A stretch of 64,000 bases of DNA from Streptomyces kanamyceticus (GCF_008704495.1 NZ_CP023699.1:1860001-1924000), one strand, 5' to 3'. Positions 8,822 through 17,630 are shown, counted from the first letter of the stretch. Notes: generated from the letters alone by a model not told the origin. Numbers and translations: made by a program.

Positions 8822-9475
8822 TCACAGGTCGGCCGACTCCCCGGGGGTCAGACGCAGGTGCTCCGCGCCGCCCAGGGAGCCGATCTGGCTGTCGTAGATC
8901 GGCCGGGCGAGGTCGGTGAGCAGCGCGTCGTGGATGTCGTACGCGCGTTGGGGCTTGACCTCGCGTACGTACTCGATGACTTCGGAGATCTTGTTCCAGG
9001 GGGCCATCACGGGGAGCATCAGCGTCTCGACGGGCTGGTCGGGGACGGTCAGCGCGTCGCCGGGGTGGAAGACCGAACCGTCCACCAGATAGCCGACGTT
9101 GGTGATCCGCGGGATGTCCGGGTGGATCACGGCGTGCAGCTCGCCGTGCACCTGGACGTCGAAACCGGCGGCCGTGAACGCGTCGCCGTTCCCGACGGTG
9201 TGCACCCGCCCGGGAAAGGCCGCGGAGAGCTGGTCGGCGACGGACTTGAGGGTCCAGATCTCGGCGGCCGGGTTGGCCGTCAGACCCGCCCGCAGCCGCT
9301 CCGCGTCGAAGTGGTCGGGGTGCTCGTGGGTGACGAGGATCGCGTCGGCGCCCAGGGCCGCGTCGTCCTCGCTGAAGACGCCCGGGTCGATGACGAGCGT
9401 GCGTCCGTCCTTTTCGAGACGCACGCACGCGTGGGACTTCTTCGTGAACGTGATCCGCTTCGTGGAGGTCGTCAT
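8822..9475 (-). CDS. MBL-fold metal-dependent hydrolase
   Basis: 217 residues of the metallo-beta-lactamase superfamily, UlaG-like subgroup. The zinc-binding HxHxDH signature is seen as THEHPDHFD (about residues 49-57), preceded by VIDPGVF. Further histidines in GELHAVIHPD and an aspartate near VFHPGDAL would complete the two-metal site. Cytoplasmic, with no signal peptide. The substrate is unknown; close relatives are annotated only as MBL-fold hydrolases. It lies 12 bases downstream of pcaL and may be cotranscribed with it. Confidence 0.9.
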   Translation of the reverse strand: MTTSTKRITFTKKSHACVRLEKDGRTLVIDPGVFSEDDAALGADAILVTHEHPDHFDAERLRAGLTANPAAEIWTLKSVADQLSAAFPGRVHTVGNGDAFTAAGFDVQVHGELHAVIHPDIPRITNVGYLVDGSVFHPGDALTVPDQPVETLMLPVMAPWNKISEVIEYVREVKPQRAYDIHDALLTDLARPIYDSQIGSLGGAEHLRLTPGESADL

Positions 9476-9487
9476 GCCTCCATCCTG

Positions 9488-10768
9488 CTACTCCTGGGGG
9501 GTGGTTTCCTCGCGGATCACGCCCTGCGCGACCTTGAAGGCGGCGTTCGCCGCGGGGACGCCGCAGTAGACGGCGGCCTGAAGCAGCACTTCCTTGATCT
9601 CGGCGGGCGTCAGTCCGTTGCGCAGCGCGGCCCTGGTGTGGAAGGCCAGCTCGTCCAGGTGCCCGCCCGCGACCAGCGCGGTGAGGGTGACGCAGCTGCG
9701 GGAGCGGCGGTCGAGGCCTGGGCGGTTCCAGACCTCGCCCCACGCGTAGCGCGTGATGAGCTCCTGGAAGTCGCCCGAGAAGTCGTCGGCGGCGGCGAGC
9801 GCCTGGTCGACGTGGGCGTCGCCGAGCACCTCGCGGCGGACCTTGATCCCCGCCTCGTACGGATCGGGCCTGACGGCCCCCTCCACGGCCTCGGGCTGCT
9901 CCATGGGCGCGATCTCCGCCATGGGCGGCGCCAGCGGCGGGGCGAGCACGGGCTTGACCGGCGGCGCGGTGATCGCGGCCTGCGGGTCCTGCCAGGCCGA
10001 GGAGAAGTGCCGTACGAGCAGGTCGGTCACCGCGGCGGGCTGCTCGACGGGCGCGAGGTGCGAGGCCCCCGGCACCACGGCGAGCCGCGCGTCCGGCACC
10101 CCCGCGACGAGCGTGCGCGCCTCCCCCTGCCCCGTGACCTGGTCCTCCGACCCGACGAGCACCAGCGTGGGCACCCCGATCCTGCCCAGCTCGGCCCGTA
10201 CGTCGAAGGCGGCGAGCGCCTCGCAGGCGGCGATGTAGCACCCCGGGTCGGTGGTGCGCACCATCTGCACGGCCCAGTCGGTGATCGCGGGCTGCGCGGC
10301 GGCGAACCCCGGCGTGAACCAGCGGTCGGGCGCGGACCGCGCGATCGGGTCGAGCCCGTTGCTGCGCACGATGACACCGCGCTGCCGGAACTCGTCGGCG
10401 GTGCCGAACCGCGGCGACGCGGCGATCAGCGCCAGCGACGCGACGCGCTGCGGATGCCGCAGGGCCAGCTCGACGCCGATGGCCCCGCCGAAGGCACAGC
10501 CCGCGTACCCGAAGCGCTGCACCCCGAGCTCGTCGAGCGTCGCGAGCAGCCGCGCGGCGAGCTCCCCCACGGACCCACAGGGATGAGCGGGCGCCCCGCC
10601 GTGCCCGGGCATGTCGAAGCGGAACACCCGCCAGTGCCGGGTCAGCTCGGGTATCTGCCTGTCCCACATGTGCCATGTGGTACCCAGTGAGGCACCCAAG
10701 ATCAGGACTGGGGCGTCTTCTGGCCCGTCAAAGCGGTATTGCAGGGTGTTCATCGGTGTCTCACTCAC
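9488..10768 (-). CDS. pcaL: Bifunctional 3-oxoadipate enol-lactonase / 4-carboxymuconolactone decarboxylase
   Basis: A fusion typical of Streptomyces and Rhodococcus that catalyses two consecutive steps of the beta-ketoadipate (protocatechuate) pathway. Residues 1-260 are an alpha/beta-hydrolase lactonase (LGTTWHMWDRQ, FDMPGHGG, nucleophile region YAGCAFGGAIG, and SHLAPVEQP with the catalytic histidine). Residues 300-426 are a carboxymuconolactone decarboxylase domain (DPYEAGIKVRREVLGDAHV, RSRSCVTLTALVAGGH). Of note, the lactonase elbow reads GCAFGG rather than a Ser-centred GxSxG. Start chosen at GTG 10768 (VSETPMNTLQ). Other pca genes, expected upstream, are absent: an IS110 element begins within 30 bases of the start codon. 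Confidence 0.9.
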   Translation of the reverse strand: MSETPMNTLQYRFDGPEDAPVLILGASLGTTWHMWDRQIPELTRHWRVFRFDMPGHGGAPAHPCGSVGELAARLLATLDELGVQRFGYAGCAFGGAIGVELALRHPQRVASLALIAASPRFGTADEFRQRGVIVRSNGLDPIARSAPDRWFTPGFAAAQPAITDWAVQMVRTTDPGCYIAACEALAAFDVRAELGRIGVPTLVLVGSEDQVTGQGEARTLVAGVPDARLAVVPGASHLAPVEQPAAVTDLLVRHFSSAWQDPQAAITAPPVKPVLAPPLAPPMAEIAPMEQPEAVEGAVRPDPYEAGIKVRREVLGDAHVDQALAAADDFSGDFQELITRYAWGEVWNRPGLDRRSRSCVTLTALVAGGHLDELAFHTRAALRNGLTPAEIKEVLLQAAVYCGVPAANAAFKVAQGVIREETTPQE

Positions 10769-10784
10769 CCGCCCGACCCTCTCA

Positions 10785-11906
10785 TCAGTCACGGACGCCC
10801 CTATAACGGGGGTCGGTAGAGACCGTCCTGACCAGGTTGAAGACCTCGCGGGCGGCATATCGCTTGAGGCATCGGATGATCTCACGCCGAGTCTTGCCCT
10901 CCTGGGTACGGCGTTCGTAGTACGCCTGGGTGCGGTCGTGGCGCAGGCGGGTGAACACGATACGGTGCAGAGCGGCGTTCGCCTGCCGGTCGCCGCCGTG
11001 GTTGAGCCGGCGCGAGCGCCGGCCGCCCGAGGAGTACTCGATGGGGCTGACTCCGCACAGGGCGGCGAAAGATGCTTCGGTGCTCAGCCGCTCGGGATTG
11101 TCGCCCATGGTGATCAGGAGCGTTGCAGCGGAGTCCGGGCCGATACCCACTGGCGCGAGCAGCTGTGGAGCATGGAGTTCAACGAACCCGGTCAGTCGCT
11201 GATTCAGCTCGTCGATCTGCCCGGTGAGCTGCTCGATGCGCTGAGCCAGCATACTCAGCGTCATGAGAGTGGCCTCGGCTACAGGGTCCTCATCGCTCCC
11301 GTCGGCCTCGCCCTCGCACGGGCTGAGGCGTGCGCAGGTGCGGAACAGTTCGCGGTTGCCCAGGCCGGATAGTCGCTCCCGCAGGGGCGGGTCGGCTACG
11401 ACCAGGACGGCCTTGAGCTGGTTGATCGCCTGGGTGCGGGCCTTGACCGCGGAATCCTTGGCAATCTTGAACATCCGGGCGCTCTGCACCGGACCGTCGC
11501 CGGTCTTGGCGCGGGCCCTGGCGCGACCGCTGAGCACGGCCCGCGCGGCGGCCTGTGCGTCGAGCGGGTCCGACTTCCCGAGCAGTCGACGAGCCGAGCG
11601 GTCGGGCCGGTTCACCTCGAACACCACGACCTGCTGCGCCAGGAGGTAGCGGGACAAGCCCGCGCCGAAGGTACCGGTGCCTTCCACTCCGGCGCGGCGC
11701 ACCGTGCCTAACTTGCGAACCCAGGCGAGGAGCCGACGGTAGCCGGCCGCCGCGGCCGGAAAGGACTTGATGCCCAGGGTCTGGCCCAGTGAGCAGACCA
11801 CTGCGGCGACATGGACCTCGCCGTGCGTGTCCACGCCCAGGACGACCTCGCCCCGGGCAGGCGGGCCTGTGCTGGTGGAAAAGGTGCTGCGCTGTCTGAT
11901 CGTCAT
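10785..11906 (-). CDS. IS110-family transposase, apparently intact
   Basis: 373 residues from ATG 11906 (MTIRQRSTF), which has a GGGAGG ribosome site. The N-terminal DEDD (RuvC-like) domain shows VVLGVDTHGEVHVAAV, GVEGTGTFG and KSDPLDAQAAARAVLSG; the C-terminal Transposase_20 domain contains PVGIGPDSAATLL and FAALCGVSPIEYSSG with the catalytic serine region. The last codons (YRGVRD) read through the conserved element end, so the stop codon is supplied by the flanking DNA or at the very edge, unlike copy 2 which stops earlier. It may still be active. Confidence 0.9.
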   Translation of the reverse strand: MTIRQRSTFSTSTGPPARGEVVLGVDTHGEVHVAAVVCSLGQTLGIKSFPAAAAGYRRLLAWVRKLGTVRRAGVEGTGTFGAGLSRYLLAQQVVVFEVNRPDRSARRLLGKSDPLDAQAAARAVLSGRARARAKTGDGPVQSARMFKIAKDSAVKARTQAINQLKAVLVVADPPLRERLSGLGNRELFRTCARLSPCEGEADGSDEDPVAEATLMTLSMLAQRIEQLTGQIDELNQRLTGFVELHAPQLLAPVGIGPDSAATLLITMGDNPERLSTEASFAALCGVSPIEYSSGGRRSRRLNHGGDRQANAALHRIVFTRLRHDRTQAYYERRTQEGKTRREIIRCLKRYAAREVFNLVRTVSTDPRYRGVRD

Positions 11907-12108
11907 GGTGGTCCGCCTCCCGCGTGGTGATGTGCTGGGTGGCTGGCACCTGCCGGTCGGGCGGTCTGAACCGTGATGGCGCCTGAAGGACGGCAAGGCC
12001 CCTATTGGGACACGCCCTGTGGCTCGGTGACAGCAGGCACCATCCACAACGGCAGTCGACATGCCCGTGACAAGACACTTCGGTCAAAAAAGTCAAGAGT
12101 CAGACCCC
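10792..12108 (-). mobile_element. IS110-family insertion sequence, copy 1
   Basis: Boundaries are inferred by comparison with the related copy at 25812-27140. Both share a terminal tract around CCCCTATaaCGGGG on the low-coordinate side and end near GAGTCAGACCCC on the high-coordinate side. About 200 non-coding bases precede the transposase start (11907-12108), the position where IS110-group elements carry their bridge RNA. No terminal inverted repeats or target duplications are evident, as is normal for this family. Confidence 0.7.
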
Positions 12109-12153
12109 CGTCCAGAACGGTGCTATGCAACCGTCCCACTGCCCTCAGCGCCA

Positions 12154-12202
12154 CCGCATGCCCCGACCGCTCCCGGGAGACTTCGTCCGAACCGGCACCG
12201 AA
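12154..12202. repeat. 49-bp dispersed repeat, copy A
   Basis: Identical to 27287-27335 except at two positions. It lies about 45 bases outside the high-coordinate end of IS110 copy 1; copy B lies about 147 bases outside the corresponding end of IS110 copy 2. The core contains the palindrome TCCCGGGA. Confidence 0.85.
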
Positions 12203-12230
12203 CCTGATCTGGACAGGACGACGATGAGTT

Positions 12231-12521
12231 GACTACGTGCACCTGGACGCCAGGATGCGCACCTGGATCGCCGAGCGGGACTGGCTGATCGTCCATCAAC
12301 TGCCTTCATACGCGCCGGATCTCAATCCGGTCGAGGGCATCTGGTCCCTGCTGCGGCGAAGCTGGCTCAGCAACGTCGCTTTCACCAGTCCCGAGCACCT
12401 GGTCCAGACCGTCAGGCACGGCTTGCGCACCATCCAGTACCGCAGCGACCTCATCGACGGCTGCATCGCTGGAACCGGCCTATCCCTCACCCCGACGACT
12501 TCGCGAGTTCAACCTCAGTAA
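12231..12521 (+). pseudogene. IS630-family transposase, C-terminal remnant
   Basis: Only the last part of a DDE transposase survives. The peptide from about 12237 reads VHLDARMRTWIAERDW and then LPSYAPDLNPVEGIWSLLR, the hallmark IS630/Tc1-mariner C-terminal motif with the last catalytic acidic residue. The N-terminal two thirds, including the first catalytic aspartates, are missing. No upstream partner fragment is seen in the window. Confidence 0.8.
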
Positions 12522-12728
12522 CGCCTGAAACTCCCTTCCGGTACGTGCGAACAGATGACGGCAGGGGCCTACCGGCCGTCCATCACTCTCGAGCGCGCTG
12601 GCTTGGCCCTGTCCCGCTGGACGTAGCCCCAGTTGGCGCTACTCGCGGGGCAGGGGCAGAGCCCGCCACCCCGGCACGCCGAGGCCTCTGGGTCACCACC
12701 GGCCCCAAACAGCCCTCAGGTGGAGAGC

Positions 12729-12896
12729 TCACCCACCCAGCACACCGCCAACCGCGCTCTTGCCCAAGCTTGGGCCCTCGTCGAACGCGGTAAGCCGGTG
12801 CGTCACCGCGAACCCTGCCCGCTCGTAGAAGGCGACGGCCTCTTCGAAGTCGTCGACCGGAAAGAGCACGTTGCCGAAACCAGGCACTCCTGGCAT
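12729..12896 (-). pseudogene. VOC/glyoxalase-family protein, N-terminal remnant
   Basis: From ATG 12896 the peptide MPGVPGFGNVLFPVDDFEEA followed by VAFYERAGFAV matches the first beta-alpha-beta module of vicinal oxygen chelate (bleomycin-resistance/glyoxalase) proteins, which normally run to about 120 residues. After roughly residue 35 the similarity is lost and the frame stops at 12729. It is a truncated gene with no likely function. Confidence 0.55.
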
Positions 12897-13113
12897 GCCG
12901 TCAGAGTGCGGCGTGATAACCACGTGACTGCGGCGAGATGGGATCGTTTCCGCTGTTCATGCAACTATGTAGGGCTATGGGATTCGTCACCATCCCTTAA
13001 GTGTATTCACTCTTCTTTGTCCGCATTAGTCGGCTTGCCTACCTCCTCACCCCGACAGTTAGGTTCTGCCGGTTACTTTCAGGAATTTCTCATTTTTGGG
13101 GTGGGGTGTGGTG
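12897..13113. promoter_or_regulatory. AT-rich intergenic region, probable promoter of the LamG-RHS locus
   Basis: The stretch 12955-13100 is clearly AT-richer than the surroundings (runs such as TTAAGTGTATTCACTCTTCTT) and contains no gene. It precedes the LamG gene directly and probably carries its promoter. I could not assign -35 and -10 boxes confidently. Confidence 0.4.
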
Positions 13114-16100
13114 ATGGGGACGCATGCGCGCAGGCGTGGCGTCGGAGGAGTCGCCGGTGGCGTCGTCGGCGGGGCTTCCGCGCTCGCGCTGAGCGGAGCG
13201 CTGACGTTCGGGCTGCCGCCCGGGGCGGCGGCCGCGTCGGCGGCCGGGCAGGACTCGGCCACGGCCGGAAAGCAGGCGCGGACCGACGCGGATTCGTCGT
13301 CTGCGCCGCTGTCTGAGGACGAGGCGCGGGCCGAGGCCAGGCGGACCGGCGAGAGTGTGGAGATCGCGGCGCTCCGTGGAGAGAGCAGCGACGTCTTCGC
13401 CACGCCCGAGGGGGACTTGGAGGCCCGCGAGTATCTGCGCCCGGTGCGGGCGCGGGTCGGCGGCGCGTGGAAGCCGATCGATACCGATCTGGCAGACTCC
13501 ACCGACGGCATGGTCGCGCCGAAGGTGACGACTGTGGGGCTCGCGTTCTCCGGTGGCGGGGATGACCGTCCCCTGGTACGGATGACGAAGGCGGGGCGTG
13601 AGCTGGCCCTGTCCTGGCCGGGGAAGCTGCCCGAGCCGCGGCTCAACGGCGCCACCGCCACGTATACGAACGTGCTGCCGGATGTGGATCTGCGCATGGG
13701 GGCGCAGGAGGACGGCTTTACTCAGCTCCTCGTGGTCAAGTCGGCCAAGGCCGCCGCCAGTTCGGAGCTCACCGAACTCAAGCTGAATCTCAGTGCCGTG
13801 GGTCTGGACACGCGCGAGACGGCGGCTGGCGGTCTGGAGGCCGCCGACAAGGGCGCCAAGGGCGTCGTCTTCGAGGCGCCGAAACCGATGATGTGGGACT
13901 CGAGCTCCGGCGACTCAGACAAGTCTGGCACTTCCGATGCCGCGGGTGGCACCGACGGCCCTGAGGAGGCTGCTGCGCCGACGGCACGGACCGCTGCCTT
14001 GTCCGCGGAACTCGGTCACAGCAAGCCCGAACCCGGCGCAGCCGAGTCCGGCAAGCTCGCCACCGTCGACGTGGACCTCCCCGCCAAGGGCGACGCGCTG
14101 GTCCTGAAGCCGGACCAAGACGTCCTGGCGGGCAAGGACACCACGTATCCGGTGTTCATCGACCCCCAGTGGTACTCACCGCGCGCGTCGACCTGGACAA
14201 TGGCCTCCAAGTACTGGGCCGGTTCTCCGCAGTGGAAGTTCAACGGTAAGCACGATGCGGGCCTCGGCTACTGCGGCTGGAGCTACTGCGCGCCGCACGA
14301 CACGAAGCGGCTCTTTTACCAGATCCCGACCGCCAAATTCGCGGGCAAGTCGATCCTGTCCGCGGAGTTCGTGGTGCGCAATGTGCACTCGGCGTCGTGC
14401 TCGAAGCGCGAGGTGCAGCTGTGGCGCACCAAGGGGATCAACAACAAGACCACCTGGAACTCGCAGAGCACGTCCGGCTTCTGGGAGAAGAAGCTGGCCA
14501 CGGAGTCGTTCGCCCACGGCGCCTCCGGTTGCGGGTCCAGGGACGCGGAATTCAACATCAAGTCCGCGGTGCAGGAGGCCGCCGACAAGAAGTGGTCCAA
14601 CATCACCTTCGGCATGAAGGCCGCGTCGGAGAGCGACAAGTACGGCTGGAAGCGGTTCTCCGACAAGGCTTACCTGCGGGTGAAGTACAACCGCCCGCCG
14701 TCACAGATCAAGATGTCGCAGCTGACGATGGAGTACGGCGGCGTCTGCAAGAAGCCCGGGAGCGCGCCACGGGTGCGCACCCTCGGCAAGATCTACGCCA
14801 ACAACATCACCGACCCCGACAAGGACAGCGTGTCGGTGCAGTTCGAGGCGAAGTGGGACGCGGGTGACGGTAAGGGCCTGATCGCGCGTTGGAAGCCCGC
14901 GCGTACGTCGGCGAAGAAGTCCGGCTCCAACTTCTCCGTCAGCCTGCCGAAGTCGATCCCGGCCAACAAGCAGGTCCACTGGTACGTGCGCTCCTACGAC
15001 GGGGCGCAGTACTCGCCGTGGTCGTGGGCGGGCGATCCGACCGGCTGCTACTTCGTGTATGACACCGGTGTGCCCAAGGCGCCCGCGGTTTCCTCGGGCG
15101 AGTACCCGGCCTCGGATCCGGGGAACCCCGATGACCCGTGGTTCGACGGGGTGGGCCAGTACGGCAGCTTCTCCCTGAAGTCGTCGTCCACGGACGTGAC
15201 CCGCTACCGGTACGGCATCAACGCCGACCCGAGTGCCAAACACGAGCTGTCCACCTCCGGCGGCGCGGCCAAGACCGCGAAGATCCTGCCCGGCAGGCCG
15301 GGCCTGAACTTCGTGACCGCGCAGGCTTTCGACAAGGCAGGCAACGCCTCGGAGGTCCGCACATACCAGTACCGCGTGAAGGCCGGACAGCCCGAGCGTG
15401 CCACCTGGCAGATGGACGAGGGCACAGGCGCCACCGAGTCCAAGGGGTCGACTCCCGCACGCACAGCCAGTCTTCACGGCGGAGCGAAGGCCGGTGTCGC
15501 CGGCAAGAAGGGCGCCGCGCTGCACTTCGACGGCAACAGCGGATACGCGAAAACTGACATCCCGGTGGTGAACACCGACAGCGGCTTCTCCGTCTCGACC
15601 TGGGTGAAGCTTGACAAGAAGCCGGACCAATCGGCAATCGCCCTGACCCAGCCGGGCAACCACAGCCCGGGCTTCGAGTTGTACTACTCCAAGGATCTCG
15701 ACCGCTGGGTGTTCAACCAGTACGCGGAGGACAAGGCGGGCGCAGGCATCATCCGCGCGATGGCGGACAAGCCCGGAGGCGTGAAGGCTGACGAGTGGCA
15801 ACACCTGGTCGGCGCTTACGACAGCATGGGCAAGCGTCTGCAGCTTTATGTGGACGGCAAGTTGACGGGTGAGGCGGATCTGCCGAAGCCCTGGAACGCC
15901 CGGCGCGGCCTGCAGCTCGGCGCAGGATCGTACAGTGGCAAGCCCGGCGCGTTCTTCCCGGGCGCGGTCGACGACGTGCAGATCTTCGACAAGAAGGTCT
16001 CCGCGAACGAGGTGGCCAAGCTGCACGACCTGAAGCAGATCGGGGATCCGGGCCGCCCGGCGGTCGCAGTCTTCCCACTGGACGAGCCGGAGTCGGCAAC

Positions 16101-17466
16101 CGTCGTCGAGGGCCACGGCGACGTGCTGCCCGCGAAGTTCCACGGCGGGGTCATCGCCGGCCGCAAGGGCGTAGCGGGCAACGCGGTCACATTCAACGGC
16201 ACGGACGGCTACGCCCGCATCGGCCAGAGCCGCGGCCCGCACGTGAACACCTCGCGCAGCTTCACCATCTCCACCTGGGCCAAACTCGACAGGAAGCCGA
16301 GCGGCCCGGCGATCATCACCGCGCAGGCGGGTGAGCACAGCCCCGGCTTCGAGTTGTACTACTCCAAGGAACTCGACCGCTGGGCCTTCAACCAGTACGC
16401 GGAGGACAAGGCGGGCGCAGGCATCATCCGCGCGATGGCGGACAAGCCCGGACGCGTGAAGGCCGACGAGTGGGTCCAGCTGACCGGCGTGCACGACACC
16501 GTCGCCGACACCTTGACCCTGTACATCAACGGCCAGGTGGCCGGTTCGACCAAACTTGGCGGGGCCTTCCGCGCCGACGGGTCGATGTTCATCGGCGCGG
16601 GCAACTACGACGGCAAGCCCGGCGCGTTCTTCCCTGGCGAGATCGACGACGTACGCCTCTACGACCGCCCCGTGTCGGCCGACGAGGCCCGGCAGCTGTT
16701 CCAACAACGGCCGCTGGTCAAGGGTCGCTGGAAGTTCGACGCAACGGAGTCCGCAGGCACCCCTGACGACTCCGAATGGGGCCACAAGATGACCCTCGGC
16801 GGCAGCGCCGCGGTGGACGCCGAGGGCGCCTACATGGGCGACAGCGGCCTGGTCCTCAACGGCTCCTCCGGCTATGCCGCCACCTCCTCGGTGCCCGTCG
16901 ACACCGGCACCAGCTTCACAGCGACTGCCTGGGCGCGGGCCGCCTCGATACCGAAGGGCGGGGTGTCCGTAGTGAGCGCGGCGGGCTCAAGGCAGAGTGC
17001 CTTCTCGGTGCGCTTCGTGCCCGACCCCAAGAACCCCGACGCACAGGGACGTTGGGAGTTGGCCATGCCCGACAAGGACGGTGCGTCGGCGGCGTACGAG
17101 CGCGTGACGAACAGCGAGTTCTACGACGTGCGCGAGTGGAACCACCTTGCGGTGGTCTACGACGGCTTTGCCAAGCAAGCTCGCCTGTATATCAACGGCA
17201 TGCTGCAGGAAGTCGCCTGCTCGGACGGTGACACAGGCTCCTGCGAGGATCGTGCGTCCACCGGCGACGACGTCCTCAGCTTCAAGGCGGTCGGCTCGCT
17301 GCAGGTCGGCCGGGCGAAGAACGACGGTGCCTGGAGTGAGTACTTCGGCGGCAACGTCGACGACGTCTGGGTCTTCCAGGGGGCTCTGAACGACAGCCAG
17401 ATCGAGGAGCTGGCAGGGTCTTGGTTCGACGTGCCGACGGAGGTCCCCGCGGGGGCCGGCTCCTGA
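13114..17466 (+). CDS. Large secreted LamG-domain protein, partner of the RHS protein
   Basis: About 1450 residues from ATG 13114; TTG 13096 and GTG 13108 are alternative starts, and GGGGTGGGG just upstream favours the ATG. An arginine-rich N-terminus and hydrophobic Ala/Gly segment form a signal peptide. Around residues 345-525 (YPVFIDPQWYSP onward) is a domain of the kind found in DNRLRE-type cell-surface proteins. Three LamG/jellyroll domains follow near residues 760-975, 985-1195 and 1203-1436, each beginning with a W/F-x-L/M-D-E/A strand and an FDGNSGYA-like loop. Such proteins regularly precede RHS genes in Streptomyces and are thought to serve surface binding or delivery. Cotranscription with the downstream RHS gene is plausible. 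Confidence 0.85.
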   Translation: MGTHARRRGVGGVAGGVVGGASALALSGALTFGLPPGAAAASAAGQDSATAGKQARTDADSSSAPLSEDEARAEARRTGESVEIAALRGESSDVFATPEGDLEAREYLRPVRARVGGAWKPIDTDLADSTDGMVAPKVTTVGLAFSGGGDDRPLVRMTKAGRELALSWPGKLPEPRLNGATATYTNVLPDVDLRMGAQEDGFTQLLVVKSAKAAASSELTELKLNLSAVGLDTRETAAGGLEAADKGAKGVVFEAPKPMMWDSSSGDSDKSGTSDAAGGTDGPEEAAAPTARTAALSAELGHSKPEPGAAESGKLATVDVDLPAKGDALVLKPDQDVLAGKDTTYPVFIDPQWYSPRASTWTMASKYWAGSPQWKFNGKHDAGLGYCGWSYCAPHDTKRLFYQIPTAKFAGKSILSAEFVVRNVHSASCSKREVQLWRTKGINNKTTWNSQSTSGFWEKKLATESFAHGASGCGSRDAEFNIKSAVQEAADKKWSNITFGMKAASESDKYGWKRFSDKAYLRVKYNRPPSQIKMSQLTMEYGGVCKKPGSAPRVRTLGKIYANNITDPDKDSVSVQFEAKWDAGDGKGLIARWKPARTSAKKSGSNFSVSLPKSIPANKQVHWYVRSYDGAQYSPWSWAGDPTGCYFVYDTGVPKAPAVSSGEYPASDPGNPDDPWFDGVGQYGSFSLKSSSTDVTRYRYGINADPSAKHELSTSGGAAKTAKILPGRPGLNFVTAQAFDKAGNASEVRTYQYRVKAGQPERATWQMDEGTGATESKGSTPARTASLHGGAKAGVAGKKGAALHFDGNSGYAKTDIPVVNTDSGFSVSTWVKLDKKPDQSAIALTQPGNHSPGFELYYSKDLDRWVFNQYAEDKAGAGIIRAMADKPGGVKADEWQHLVGAYDSMGKRLQLYVDGKLTGEADLPKPWNARRGLQLGAGSYSGKPGAFFPGAVDDVQIFDKKVSANEVAKLHDLKQIGDPGRPAVAVFPLDEPESATVVEGHGDVLPAKFHGGVIAGRKGVAGNAVTFNGTDGYARIGQSRGPHVNTSRSFTISTWAKLDRKPSGPAIITAQAGEHSPGFELYYSKELDRWAFNQYAEDKAGAGIIRAMADKPGRVKADEWVQLTGVHDTVADTLTLYINGQVAGSTKLGGAFRADGSMFIGAGNYDGKPGAFFPGEIDDVRLYDRPVSADEARQLFQQRPLVKGRWKFDATESAGTPDDSEWGHKMTLGGSAAVDAEGAYMGDSGLVLNGSSGYAATSSVPVDTGTSFTATAWARAASIPKGGVSVVSAAGSRQSAFSVRFVPDPKNPDAQGRWELAMPDKDGASAAYERVTNSEFYDVREWNHLAVVYDGFAKQARLYINGMLQEVACSDGDTGSCEDRASTGDDVLSFKAVGSLQVGRAKNDGAWSEYFGGNVDDVWVFQGALNDSQIEELAGSWFDVPTEVPAGAGS
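15661..16473 (+). repeat. Near-identical 138-bp direct repeats in LamG domains 1 and 2
   Basis: Bases 15661-15798 and 16336-16473 (offset 675, i.e. 225 codons) differ at only about six positions, whereas the flanking LamG sequences are much more divergent. They encode the same segment of two successive LamG domains (HSPGFELYYSK... to ...VKADEW). This points to recent gene conversion or partial duplication. Confidence 0.85.
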
Positions 17467-17504
17467 GTCCATGACCGGCTGCTGGGCCTTCAGGTAGCCC
17501 CCGA

Positions 17505-17630
17505 GCCTGCCCCTTCCCGAAACCGGGGCTCTGCCGCGGATCGCCGCTTTGCGACTCGTCCTCAACCGCCGGACGGCCTTCTTCCAGCCCGTCCGGCGTT
17601 TGAGGAGCGGAGCCCCGGTTCGGGGGAGGC
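17505..17630. terminator. Long imperfect two-tier hairpin between the LamG and RHS genes
   Basis: Inner arms 17557-17576 and 17589-17606 (CCTCAACCGCCGGACGG against CCGTCCGGCGTTTGAGG) pair with one mismatch. Outer arms 17505-17530 and 17611-17630 (CCCGAAACCGGGGCT against AGCCCCGGTTCGGGGG) extend the structure. It is probably a partial terminator or attenuator; it has no T-run, as usual in Streptomyces. Confidence 0.65.

Noticed and set aside
8858..10690. 610-codon plus-strand open frame across the MBL-fold gene and pcaL
   Set aside because: Runs through two well-supported minus-strand genes and has shadow composition.
14701..16785. 694-codon minus-strand open frame opposite the LamG gene
   Set aside because: A GC-skew shadow of the LamG gene: the amino-acid sequence is low in hydrophobic structure, lacks motifs, and the plus strand has clear protein domains.
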